A model generated the notes under the pieces. It worked only from the letters and a program-made list of their open reading frames with translations, was not told the origin of the DNA and did no database searches. Both the position numbers and the translations under genes were made by a program. A DNA stretch of 64,000 nucleotides from Planctomycetaceae bacterium (GTDB taxonomy: Bacteria > Planctomycetota > Phycisphaerae > UBA1845 > UTPLA1), in contig CP030884.1 of assembly GCA_006969385.1 (NCBI GenBank), positions 4,086,249-4,150,248 on the forward strand, read 5' to 3'. Below are positions 24,494 to 33,761 of this stretch, piece by piece. How positions within the stretch are numbered: the stretch's first letter is position 1; the number at the start of each line of letters is the position of its first letter.

Positions 24494-25957
24494 TTAGGGC
24501 GTGCCCAGCAATGCCGCCACAAACATGGCGATATCTTGTGCGTTGTTGACCGTATCTTCGGTCATGTCCGCCCGCAACGCGGCGTCGGGCGTTGCCGCAG
24601 CGGGGTCAAGCAATACGGCGACGAACAACGGCACGTCGGGCATATCGACGCTGCCGCTAATGTCCATATCACCCAGCACGAATGCCGGCGGCGGGGCGTC
24701 ATCGGGTACCAGCGCGGCAATATCTACCGTCGTGGGCGTTCCCGGTCGGAACAAGCCGAGCGTGACATTGCCGGCAACGGGCGGCGCGTTTGCAACGAAA
24801 CGTACGTTGTAGCCGGTGCCCCAACGAATCGCATTGGCATTGGGATCGGTGGCGAAAGGCGTGGTTGCGAACGTGATGTCGTCCGCGTTAACCGTCGGTG
24901 TCCAATCCGTACCGGAGTAGGCAACACCGTAAACGTGACCGTCACCATCGCGATAGTGCACGTCGTGGAAACCTGTGCTGGCAATTTCGACGTCGGCCCC
25001 GAAGGGTATGAGGACCGATCCGCAAGAGCGATGCGAATAAGAGTTGTACACGAAATATTCGTAATCCCACGATCCATTGCCGAGGTCGGTGACCTTGCAT
25101 GCGACGTAAAACGCGCCATCGTTGGGAACGATGGCGAGGGATATTTCCACCGTCGGGTCCAGCGTCTGCCAGGCGTAAAGTGCCGGCAATTCGCGGACAG
25201 TCGAGCCGATTACCTGAAGGTCGAAAGAGCCGTCCGGGCCACCGGTAATGACCTCAAACTCTCGATACGATGAATTATTGAGTTGCGTGCCGTGCACGAT
25301 GTCGTCGGGCGTAATGTAGAGGCCTTCGACAAAGTAGCGCGCCGTTGGGTTCAGTGCGGGATCGATATCGTCGTCGTTTAGCACAAGGCGCTTGAAATAC
25401 TTGTCGCTGCGGAAGTCGAACTGCGAATTGTACGGGCTTGGGGTGCCGGGGACGTTTGCCCCCGTGGACGCATTGATGTCGCGGCGGGGACCGGTGCGAA
25501 AATGGTTGCCGTTTAGGTTCGCGCCATACGGATCCGAACAACCGGGATAGAGAACCTGATTGCTCGGGCCCGGATTGCAGAACCCGGTATTGCATGCGTC
25601 TTCGTTCAACGACGCGAAGCCGTGCTTCACCCACGACATCCCCAATTGCTCAAAGCGACCATTCGCTATGCGGTAAGCTTGCTGACCGATCACGGGATGA
25701 ACACCGCTTAGCGCCCAACTGATTTCGGTATCGCCAAGATTGCAGGATGTCGTGCCGATGGAGTAAGCCGTGATCGGATCGCTCGGGCTGTTCTTGCCCC
25801 AATTATAGAATTCGGTCGGCGTCCCCAGATCACCCATGAGTTCACCGACGATGAGGTCGGTTCCTCCTAAGGCCGTTGCTGTCGGAACGAGTGAAAGGCC
25901 GGTACAAGCCGCGAAAAGCGTCACCCGGACGATGGAACTAACAATGTTGGTCGTCAT
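24494..25957 (-). CDS. Secreted protein with dockerin-like C-terminal tail
   Basis: 487 residues; ATG at 25957 after GGGGGA, with a signal peptide ending near TATALG. Residues about 30-425 form an unrecognised beta-rich extracellular domain, with several Cys and the segment GDGHVYGVAYSGTDWTP. The last 60 residues hold two dockerin-like calcium loops: GDMDISGSVDMPD followed by LFVAVLLDP, and ADMTEDTVNNAQD followed by MFVAALLG. This tail recurs on two other proteins in the window (28974 and 30654). It converges with the PPDK-like gene 45 bp away. Function unknown; probably exported to the surface. Confidence 0.82.
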   Translation of the reverse strand: MTTNIVSSIVRVTLFAACTGLSLVPTATALGGTDLIVGELMGDLGTPTEFYNWGKNSPSDPITAYSIGTTSCNLGDTEISWALSGVHPVIGQQAYRIANGRFEQLGMSWVKHGFASLNEDACNTGFCNPGPSNQVLYPGCSDPYGANLNGNHFRTGPRRDINASTGANVPGTPSPYNSQFDFRSDKYFKRLVLNDDDIDPALNPTARYFVEGLYITPDDIVHGTQLNNSSYREFEVITGGPDGSFDLQVIGSTVRELPALYAWQTLDPTVEISLAIVPNDGAFYVACKVTDLGNGSWDYEYFVYNSYSHRSCGSVLIPFGADVEIASTGFHDVHYRDGDGHVYGVAYSGTDWTPTVNADDITFATTPFATDPNANAIRWGTGYNVRFVANAPPVAGNVTLGLFRPGTPTTVDIAALVPDDAPPPAFVLGDMDISGSVDMPDVPLFVAVLLDPAAATPDAALRADMTEDTVNNAQDIAMFVAALLGTP

Positions 25958-26772
25958 CTAAGACGTCCCCCGAGTGCGGACATTTACGCTCACCATAAGA
26001 GCGTGCTTACGCACCGCAATGCTCAATGAGTTTTGGAATGAAGTGAATCTCTTGCAGACGGGGCACCCGAAATCCGAAAGGCGTGAACTCCTCTTTTCGA
26101 ATAGTCGAGCCCCGTATTCCCACTTGGGTTAATTGTAGAGGGTCATGAGTTGTGGTTACAAGTGCAATAAGCGCATTTGGGGTGAACCATTTTCATGGTT
26201 ATTTGTTTGGTGTGTATCAGGTCACAGCGTCGCAGGTCGCGTGGACATTCGGCGTCCGAAAAGTCTTGTTTTGTCTAAATTTCGGTTAGGCGAACTTTCA
26301 CGTTGCGACGGAGGTCGCAGTAAGGGACGGCTTGATATGGTTCAATAATCCGTTGCCGATCGATTATTAGGTTCCGAACGTGCATTAATCGTCGCCCTTC
26401 CGGTGCGCGGTACCCGTGGATGTGCGGTGTCGGGCAAATCTTTACGGTTTGTAACGGGAAATCCTTGATGAGTAAGACGAAGCTTTGACTGGACGGTTCT
26501 AAAACATCCGGGAATTTGCACTTACGGTGAGGGGGGAATTCGGGCTCACCCGTAAGAGACAAGAGGGAATTCTCGCGAAGAACGCGGATAGTTGTCGCGT
26601 TTCCACATTTCAATCGCTCAAATTAATTTTTTTCAGAAAAATTCCTTGCATTATGGGCCGCCATTTCGTAAAAAGGGGCTCAATGGGAAAGAGTAAACGC
26701 ACTTCCTGCGCGGAGAATCTCGGTTTTCCGGGCGTATGTGCAGGAATGTGAAACGGAATAGAGGGGAATTTG
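25958..26772. other. 815-bp intergenic region, relatively A+T-rich
   Basis: Divergent space between the dockerin-tailed gene and the first PEP-CTERM gene. It looks A+T-richer than flanking genes, particularly at about 26100-26700. Short open frames on both strands have no ribosome-binding sites or recognisable motifs. It probably holds both promoters with long leaders; I cannot place them. Confidence 0.4.
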
Positions 26773-27543
26773 ATGCTTTCTCGCAAACCTATCGCGGCCT
26801 TCACCATGGTTGCATTTTCAGCGGTATCTCTCGCGGTTCAGTCGGTTCACGCGGCTGGCTGGGCGGGTTTCGCTGCCGAAGGGTCGAACAACGCGTTTGG
26901 CTGGTCGAGCGTCGATGATTTCGACCCGACGATGGCAGGCCATATTGGCTCCGATGGAGCGTTGATGGGCACGCCGTCCATCAACGAAAATGGGTTCTTT
27001 TTCCTGAATCCCAATTTCGTCGTTGATTCAAACGACGTCGAGATTAACTCGGTTAACGAGTGGGGCGTGTCAATATCCGGCACGAATGTTGGGAGCATTA
27101 CGATTCCGGATGTTCCCGGCGGTTCAAACCCCGATCTGATCACAGACATCATTATTAGAGAATCTGGCACTTACGTGTCGGACAATCCCCAAGCGGATTT
27201 CAACCTACAGACGTCGATTACGGTTACGCAGGTTGCGCCGGCTCCACCGCTGCCGTTCCTTCCCTTCGAGACCAAATCCGTTTTTCTGGCGAGTTACAAC
27301 TTCTATCCCGACGGAACTTGGGATGTGGAGTTGATTTATGAGGCGGATAAGTCGGCTATTCTTTCGCCGACTGGTTTCGATACTTTCCGCCTCGACTTGA
27401 CGAATTTGTTCCAGCTAACGCCCACGGGTGTTGCAAACGGTTCTTCGATTACCAAGACGCGCGCCGATGTCATTATTCCTGAGCCTGCAACTTCGTTGCT
27501 CCTGATTTTTGGTGCAGTTGCGGCCATGCGTCGCCGTCGTTAA
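26773..27543 (+). CDS. PEP-CTERM exported protein, copy 1
   Basis: 256 residues from the ATG at 26773, after GAGGGGAATTTG. An N-terminal signal (AAFTMVAFSAVSLAVQSVHA) is followed by a secreted domain of about 200 residues (unrecognised, Asn/Gly-rich with few Cys). The C-terminus is a PEP-CTERM signal: IPEPATSLLLIFGAVAA then MRRRR. PEP-CTERM proteins are processed by exosortases and tied to exopolysaccharide export; no exosortase lies in this window. A second PEP-CTERM gene starts 134 bp downstream. Confidence 0.9.
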   Translation: MLSRKPIAAFTMVAFSAVSLAVQSVHAAGWAGFAAEGSNNAFGWSSVDDFDPTMAGHIGSDGALMGTPSINENGFFFLNPNFVVDSNDVEINSVNEWGVSISGTNVGSITIPDVPGGSNPDLITDIIIRESGTYVSDNPQADFNLQTSITVTQVAPAPPLPFLPFETKSVFLASYNFYPDGTWDVELIYEADKSAILSPTGFDTFRLDLTNLFQLTPTGVANGSSITKTRADVIIPEPATSLLLIFGAVAAMRRRR

Positions 27544-27677
27544 TCGTTTTGACTTCAGAGATAGCTAATCGGTTGGTTTCTTGGCAAACTGATGCCGAAC
27601 CAACGGTTCGAAACCCGACTTGCCGCGTTTATCGTTTCGATAATCGACCGCACCACTGGAAGAGGAGAAGAGAGAAG

Positions 27678-28403
27678 ATGAAGAAGTTTTTCACCGCAAT
27701 GATCGCAGTCTTGGCTTCGGCCTCATTGGCACAAGCTCAGATTCCGTTCTCGAGCGCGACGGTTCCCGGATATAACGCGGCTGCTGCCGGTTTCACTTAT
27801 TCCGGAACGGCCTTTGGCGCATTTGGTGCTCCGATCAATGTAGCCACCAACGGGACGTTTACGTCGCTGACGTTTTCCAACGCGGCGTTTTTCACTTCAA
27901 CAACCGGCAACCCCTCTGCCACCGGCGATCTTGAAATCGACTTGGTAATGCAGCCTGGTATTACGGTTGGCGGCGTCATCGTCGCTCTGTCGGGCAACTG
28001 GCAGGTGAGCGGTGAAGGTGCGACCGCCGACATCGGTGCCAGCTGGACCGCGACCGACATGGATTTCAACATTCCAGTTTCCGCGCAAACTCAGAACAAC
28101 CCCGGCTTTGTCAATTCGGCTGGTGTGGACTTCCCGATCGTTTTCGGTCAGGGGCCGGCTTCCGGTTCATTTACCGGCTTCGCCGCGACGCCAATCGGCG
28201 GCCTGTTCGCTGGTGACAATATTCGCATCGACCTCAACGCATTCGCCGAATCATTGGTCGCGCCCGGTGGTGCTCCGGATGCGTCCGCACAAGCGAATCT
28301 TTTGGCATCCGCTCTTACCATCGATGTGTTCCTCATCCCAGAGCCTGCGACCATCAGCCTGCTAGGTTTGGGTGCAGTCGCATTGATTCGACGCCGTCGC
28401 TAA
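27678..28403 (+). CDS. PEP-CTERM exported protein, copy 2
   Basis: 241 residues from the ATG at 27678 (AGGAG-rich site; the longer frame to 27549 is unsupported). The signal peptide MKKFFTAMIAVLASASLA is followed by a beta-rich domain with many Thr, Ala and Asn. The C-terminus is the PEP-CTERM tail IPEPATISLLGLGAVALIRRRR. The layout and spacing relative to copy 1 suggest an operon; the central domains are too different for me to call the two genes recent duplicates. Confidence 0.9.
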   Translation: MKKFFTAMIAVLASASLAQAQIPFSSATVPGYNAAAAGFTYSGTAFGAFGAPINVATNGTFTSLTFSNAAFFTSTTGNPSATGDLEIDLVMQPGITVGGVIVALSGNWQVSGEGATADIGASWTATDMDFNIPVSAQTQNNPGFVNSAGVDFPIVFGQGPASGSFTGFAATPIGGLFAGDNIRIDLNAFAESLVAPGGAPDASAQANLLASALTIDVFLIPEPATISLLGLGAVALIRRRR

Positions 28404-28973
28404 AGCACATATCACTGAGAGCCCGCGATGGGGACAGGGATAGAGGTACGCACAAAAGAAGTGATTGTTGATGTGTGGAGCTTAATGCTTCCTTGGTCAA
28501 TCAAAAGGTGCGACAGATAATGTAAGAATTGGGGGTCGAACTCATTTATGGTATGGGTTCGGCCCTATTCTTTACCCAGTCTTGTAACCCCCCTTGTGTG
28601 CTCGTTCGGCGGCTCAAGCGGTCTTCAAATCTCGATTCGTATCAAATCAGCATCTGCGGCGTTGTCTGCATTTGCTGCAACGATTCGAATAAGATCAAGA
28701 TTGCGTTAACTCTTTGCCATCTGCGTGACGATTTTGTTAGTGTAGCTAAGGGAGTTGCGCACTTAGGTTGATTCCAACCTTCGATTTGTGACACGTTGCA
28801 ACGGTCGAATGCTGTCCCACATTGCCTTGCTGTTGAAAACGGAGTCGCAGTCATTCGTCAAATCCGATGATATCTTTGTGGTGATTGTGCACAGTCATTC
28901 GGAAAAAGGCTATGGAATACGAGTTACTTTCGGCGAGTTTACCAAGGGTGCTTTCCGGAGTTAGAGATTGGTG
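28404..28973. other. 570-bp intergenic region, no gene recognised
   Basis: Follows the PEP-CTERM pair and precedes the next secreted protein. It contains a few short open frames without ribosome-binding sites. No RNA gene, terminator or repeat recognised. Confidence 0.4.
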
Positions 28974-30629
28974 ATGATCCGTAGCAAGAAAAAAGATCAT
29001 TGCAAAACGTCGCGTGCTTTTGAAGGACGGTTGCGGTTTGCCGTAATAGTCTGTTGCATCGTTGGCTTGGGTATTCCCGTCTCCACTGCAAATGCGGGCA
29101 CCGTTGCCGGAGGTGATATACCGCCGGAATTGCGAACGGCCGACATGCCGGACAGTTGGCTCGTTGTTTATAACACGAACAGTTTCGATAGCATTATCTG
29201 GGCTAATTGGTATTCGGTACAATGGGGTATTCCGTCGTCGCACATGTTTGGGCATCCCATGCCGCTAACCGAACACTTGAATACGCTAGAAGAAGTTCAA
29301 TCCCAAGTCATTAATCCCGTTCGCAACTATCTCGATACGCATCCCAACGTTAAGTCGAAGGTCATGGGCATTATCGTCGGCTACCGTGTTCCGGGGCATT
29401 ATGCGACGCCGCCATTCGGCGGTCCCGGTGGGTTTTCCGTTGCCGATGCATTCAAAGATCTGACGGACGATACCAATCCGCCTGCACTGCAGAAAGGGGT
29501 CAACAACGCTTTCAATCCGTGGTTTGCAACACCGCGCGGCGTATTGCCCGCCGGTGGGCGTTTAACCAAGAGCGACTTGCCCGAGCATCGCTATTTTGCC
29601 GCGCGGATCGATGCACCATCGATAGAAGTCGCGTTTGCGATGACCGCCCGCGCGAAGCTGATTTCGAGCCCGGCCATGTCAATGGCCGGACAATGCGCCT
29701 ATTACGACTATCTGGACCCGACGGGATTGCCCGTGGACAATTGGAGCTTGCTTGTCGACGCTCAGCTTTCGCCTTATTTGGTGGGCGTAAACTGGTGCGA
29801 GTTCGACTCGGATGTCGATGTGGTTACCAACGCTGCCTTTCGCTTCGGCACTCACGCGCTGACCGGCTGGAATGATGGGCGCTTGTATGGCGATGCGCTC
29901 GGCGCCAAGGTCTTGGCTTTCAACTACAACAGCTACGGCGCTACCACGGTGCGAAGTACGACCGGGGAGGGCGGGCGGTATGTCCCCAATGCGCTTTCCG
30001 GAGGTTATGCCGCCGCGATCGGTGCGACGGGTGAGCCGCTTTGCTGTTTGGGGCCGATGCCGGAAATCCTTATGGCATGCCTGCAGGAGGGTTGGACGTT
30101 GGGTGAATCGTACTTCATTGCATCGACGTTTGACGATTGGATGTGGACGCTCGTCGGCGATCCGCTGTTGCGCGTGCCGAGCTGGTTTTCTCAAGTGGTT
30201 CCACTTATTCCCGGCGATTTAGATGGTAACGGTCGGGTCGATGGACGCGACCTGAATCTTTTCTCGAATACGTATCTGTCCAACGGAAACATCCCGGGCG
30301 ATTGGGGGCCTGCCGATTTATCACAGGACGGCGTGATCGATGACGACGACGCGTTTCTTATGGTCGCACCATTGCTGTACCCGGGCGAATCGCCAGAGAC
30401 GGTATTACGGGCAACCGGCGATCTGAATGGTGACGATCTCATTAACGGATTGGACTTGTCGTTATTTGTCGAGTTGATGCTAGCACCTGATTCGGAAGTT
30501 CCGCTTCGGCAAAGATGGGGGGCGGATATGAATCGGGACGGTCAAAACGACCTCGCAGATCTTCCATTTTTTGTACAAAAGCTCATTTATCATTCTCCCA
30601 AAAGATGCGCCACCACCAACAATTCCTGA
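28974..30629 (+). CDS. Secreted TIGR03790-like protein with dockerin-like tail
   Basis: Start uncertain: ATG 28974 is used, but TTG 28968 lies 7 bases after GGAG and is a fair alternative. A signal peptide (FAVIVCCIVGLGIPVSTANA) is followed by a domain of about 390 residues: SWLVVYNTNSFDSI, GIIVGYRVPGHY, RYFAARIDAPS, MPEILMACLQEGWTLGESYF. I tentatively match this to the uncharacterised TIGR03790 family of exported proteins. The last 140 residues contain four calcium-loop motifs, including GDLDGNGRVDGRDLNLF, GDLNGDDLINGLDLSLF and ADMNRDGQNDLADLPFF. Function unknown. The M4 protease gene begins 24 bp after it, so they probably form an operon. Confidence 0.75.
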   Translation: MIRSKKKDHCKTSRAFEGRLRFAVIVCCIVGLGIPVSTANAGTVAGGDIPPELRTADMPDSWLVVYNTNSFDSIIWANWYSVQWGIPSSHMFGHPMPLTEHLNTLEEVQSQVINPVRNYLDTHPNVKSKVMGIIVGYRVPGHYATPPFGGPGGFSVADAFKDLTDDTNPPALQKGVNNAFNPWFATPRGVLPAGGRLTKSDLPEHRYFAARIDAPSIEVAFAMTARAKLISSPAMSMAGQCAYYDYLDPTGLPVDNWSLLVDAQLSPYLVGVNWCEFDSDVDVVTNAAFRFGTHALTGWNDGRLYGDALGAKVLAFNYNSYGATTVRSTTGEGGRYVPNALSGGYAAAIGATGEPLCCLGPMPEILMACLQEGWTLGESYFIASTFDDWMWTLVGDPLLRVPSWFSQVVPLIPGDLDGNGRVDGRDLNLFSNTYLSNGNIPGDWGPADLSQDGVIDDDDAFLMVAPLLYPGESPETVLRATGDLNGDDLINGLDLSLFVELMLAPDSEVPLRQRWGADMNRDGQNDLADLPFFVQKLIYHSPKRCATTNNS

Positions 30630-30653
30630 TCTATTTCCGTTAAAATGTGACGC

Positions 30654-33600
30654 ATGGATCGATTGTTGAATGCGAAAACATGCACGGTCGGAATGCGCGG
30701 ATTGCTCGGTTTTTTGGTTGCGTTCTTCACGCCCTTTGGCGGTGCGGTTTTCGCCGCCGAAGCGCAAGCGATTCAATCCACGACCTATCATCCGAGGTTG
30801 CGAATACCGACGGCGGTTGTGTTCGATAAGATCGGAGCACCCACGCTGTCTCCGGTCCTCGCGCGTCCGCCATTCCCCGAGCCGGCAGCCCAAATCTTCC
30901 AAATCGCCAACGCGACCACCGAGTTGTCGTTCTCGGCGTCGACGACCGACGACTTAGGCTGGCGGCACGATCGATACGATCAGCTATACAAAGGTGTCCC
31001 GGTCTTTAGCGGTCAATTGATCGTTCATTATGACGATACGGGGCGCTTGCGTTCGGTGAATGGTAGATATTATCCAATACCGGAACACTTCGAGACTGTA
31101 CCCGCCATTTCGGAAGCTATTGCGAAACAGGCCAGCCGTCGATTGCTTGCGAGCGACGACGCGCACGTACTCGAATGCAAACTCGTCGTGGTCGATCCCG
31201 GCTGGTACGGTGATCCGCCTATCGGTCCGCGGCTGGCATATTATTTGCACGTCGCCAGTAATAAGGACTTCCTTGAGATTGGGGTGTTCATCGACGCACA
31301 AACCGGCGCGACGCTCGACCGTTGGGATATGCTTTGCACGCTCAAGCAGCGAGAAGTGTATAGCGGCGTAGGTCAAACCGCATATCCCGGTGCGCCGGCG
31401 CGCTTCGAAGGCGCGCCATCCACGGGTAACAGCGAAGTCGACGCAGTGTATGACTACGCGGGCGATACGTACGATTTTTTCCTCTTTGGTTTCAATCGAG
31501 ACGGACCGGACGGAATCGGTGGGCCGGTGCGTGGCACTGCCGAAGCAGACGACATCGGCGGAATCGGCTGCCCCAATGCTGGTTGGAGTTTCAATCTGCA
31601 ATTGATGATCTTCTGCAACGGCACGGCCAGCGATGACATCGTCGCGCACGAATGGGTGCACGCCCTAACGCAAAGCACCGCCAACCTGCTCTATCAAAAC
31701 CAATCCGGTCAACTCAACGAGAGCTTCTCCGACGTGTTTGGCGAATTGGTTGACCTCTATAACGGTGGCGCGGCTTTTGTGGGAACAAGCGGCACAACGC
31801 CGTGGGAGACGCACGCCTCCGGGCCGGGCAATGATACCATTAATGGTCTGCGTAATGACTCGTGCACCTCAACCGCAGGCAACGTGCGTTGGTTGGTTGC
31901 CGAAGATGCGTTCGGTTTCATGCAGCCGCTGCGCGACATGTGGCAGCCAAACTGCTTCATGCACCCGGCCAGTGCCACCGACCCGTTTCAGGATTGTGCG
32001 TTGATTGACAGCGGCGGTGTGCATTCGGGTAGCGGCATTGTTAATCACGCGTTTGCGATGCTCTGCGACGGCAAGTCTTTCAATGGGCAAACGATTGCGG
32101 CGATCGGCCCGATCAAGGCGGGGGCGATTTGGTATCGCGCGTTGACCGTCTATCTGACGGTGGGCTCGGATTTTAGCGATGCCAATTGGGCGTTTATTCA
32201 ATCGGCCGAGGACCTCGTCGGTTCTGATCCGCAGGATCCGCGAACGGGCATGCCGTCGGGCGCTCCGGTCACGCTGGACGATGTGCAGCAGGTCGTCAAC
32301 GCATTGAACGCCGTTGAATTGACCGACACGGATAGTTGCGGCGCGACCCGCCCCATGTTGTCGCAAATGCTTCCCACCAATTGTTCGAATCAGCAGATCG
32401 TATTCGCCGATGATTTCGAATCGGGCGCGAATGGATGGTCGGTTGCAAACAGCCTTCCACCAACGCCATACGATTGGGTGCAGGTTTCGAATCTTCCCTT
32501 CGGTCGGCCCGGCACGGCTTGGTTTATTGACAATCCGAACATCGGTGATTGCAGCACCGTCGACGAGAGCGCGACCCACGATCTGATTAGCCCGTCGTTC
32601 GTTTATCCGGTCGATGCGGAAACGTTAACGTTGGAGTTCACCCATTTCGCTGAAGTCGAGCCGCGCTTCGATGGCGGCATTGTCGAACTGTCCGTGAATA
32701 GTGGTCCGTTTGTTCAAGTGCCCACGGCGGCCTTTCGCAATAACGCCTACAACACGTCGCTCTTTACGGCGAACGAGCAAAGCAATACGTCGCCGCTTGC
32801 CGGTCGCGTAGCATTCAGCGGCGTCGGTGGTGACTGGGGCGTTACGACGGTCGAATTGGCCGGGTTGGCTGCGCCGGGCGATTCGCTGCAGGTGCGATTT
32901 CGATTTTCTAAGGATAAATGCTCTGGCTTCACCGGTTGGTGGATCGATGATCTGCGCGTTTTTGCCTGCGCCGGTCTCGATTGCAACGAAAATGGTATCG
33001 ATGACGAAATCGATCGACTCGATGGCCCCGCCGATCGCGTGCTGATGGCGCACGAGCTGAATCGACTCGCATCCGCCAACTATAGCGACAGCGATCCGCA
33101 CCCGTTGTTTGGGGCGTCGGAGATTGCCGAAGAGTTTCAGTTGCTATTTCCGGCGGTAATTCAGCGCGTCAGGTTTTGGGGCGGTTACGAAGATGACGTC
33201 CCAGTCGCGACGGATGATTTTACGATTCGCGTTTACGAATACGACAACGGCATCCCCGGCATGCTGCTCTACGAAGTCAGCGGGCCACCGGCGAGTCGCA
33301 TTGCGACCGGCGCTATATTCTTCCGCAACGATGAATACCTTTATGAGTTCACGCTGGCCGCGCCGCTTTCGCTAGCCGCCGGGCATTATCTGATTTCGAT
33401 TGCGAACAACACTGTCGGAAGCACCACGACCTGGTTGTGGGCGCGGGCGTGGGCCGGTGATATCCCCGGCGCGGCCTTTCGTGTGACGAGCTGCCCGGAT
33501 TGGTGCCGGATCGATCCTTTTAATATGGCGTTGGAAGTGTACGGCGAACGGATCGGCTATCCGTTCGGTGATATGGATCGCAATGAATTAGTTAATCTGA

Positions 33601-33737
33601 GCGATATCGGATTGTTTGTTCAGGAAGTTTTGACCGCAGAAGATGCCGTTGACGGCGATTGTTTAGCAGACATGAACTCGGACCGAGAGTTAAATGGCAT
33701 CGATGTGTCGGCGTTTTCCGCCGCGTTGGCGCCGTGA
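30654..33737 (+). CDS. Thermolysin-like (M4) metalloprotease with dockerin-like tail
   Basis: 1027 residues. A signal and propeptide come first (about 1-220, with FTP/PepSY-like parts such as DQLYKGVPVFSGQL). The M4 catalytic domain is at about 230-560: HEWVH (332-336) and Glu356 in LNESFSDVFGE form the zinc site, with the canonical 20-residue gap. A further region starting FADDFESGANGWS (about 585-760) looks like a MAM- or lectin-like domain; DCNENGIDDEID follows, then a beta domain and a dockerin-like end (GDMDRNELVNLSDIGLFVQE, ADMNSDRELNGIDVSAF). Secreted endopeptidase. It follows the TIGR03790-like gene by 24 bp. Confidence 0.92.
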   Translation: MDRLLNAKTCTVGMRGLLGFLVAFFTPFGGAVFAAEAQAIQSTTYHPRLRIPTAVVFDKIGAPTLSPVLARPPFPEPAAQIFQIANATTELSFSASTTDDLGWRHDRYDQLYKGVPVFSGQLIVHYDDTGRLRSVNGRYYPIPEHFETVPAISEAIAKQASRRLLASDDAHVLECKLVVVDPGWYGDPPIGPRLAYYLHVASNKDFLEIGVFIDAQTGATLDRWDMLCTLKQREVYSGVGQTAYPGAPARFEGAPSTGNSEVDAVYDYAGDTYDFFLFGFNRDGPDGIGGPVRGTAEADDIGGIGCPNAGWSFNLQLMIFCNGTASDDIVAHEWVHALTQSTANLLYQNQSGQLNESFSDVFGELVDLYNGGAAFVGTSGTTPWETHASGPGNDTINGLRNDSCTSTAGNVRWLVAEDAFGFMQPLRDMWQPNCFMHPASATDPFQDCALIDSGGVHSGSGIVNHAFAMLCDGKSFNGQTIAAIGPIKAGAIWYRALTVYLTVGSDFSDANWAFIQSAEDLVGSDPQDPRTGMPSGAPVTLDDVQQVVNALNAVELTDTDSCGATRPMLSQMLPTNCSNQQIVFADDFESGANGWSVANSLPPTPYDWVQVSNLPFGRPGTAWFIDNPNIGDCSTVDESATHDLISPSFVYPVDAETLTLEFTHFAEVEPRFDGGIVELSVNSGPFVQVPTAAFRNNAYNTSLFTANEQSNTSPLAGRVAFSGVGGDWGVTTVELAGLAAPGDSLQVRFRFSKDKCSGFTGWWIDDLRVFACAGLDCNENGIDDEIDRLDGPADRVLMAHELNRLASANYSDSDPHPLFGASEIAEEFQLLFPAVIQRVRFWGGYEDDVPVATDDFTIRVYEYDNGIPGMLLYEVSGPPASRIATGAIFFRNDEYLYEFTLAAPLSLAAGHYLISIANNTVGSTTTWLWARAWAGDIPGAAFRVTSCPDWCRIDPFNMALEVYGERIGYPFGDMDRNELVNLSDIGLFVQEVLTAEDAVDGDCLADMNSDRELNGIDVSAFSAALAP

Positions 33738-33761
33738 TGAAATTGAAGCTGTCACGACGCG

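Noticed and set aside
26275..26613. 112-codon minus-strand frame in the long intergenic region
   Set aside because: No ribosome-binding site, unusual composition and no recognisable domain.
27604..27620. GGTTCGAAACCC resembling a tRNA T-arm
   Set aside because: No anticodon arm, D-arm or acceptor stem can be formed around it.
28529..28771. 80-codon plus-strand frame in the gap after the PEP-CTERM genes
   Set aside because: No ribosome-binding site, and the Cys-rich translation matches no pattern I know.
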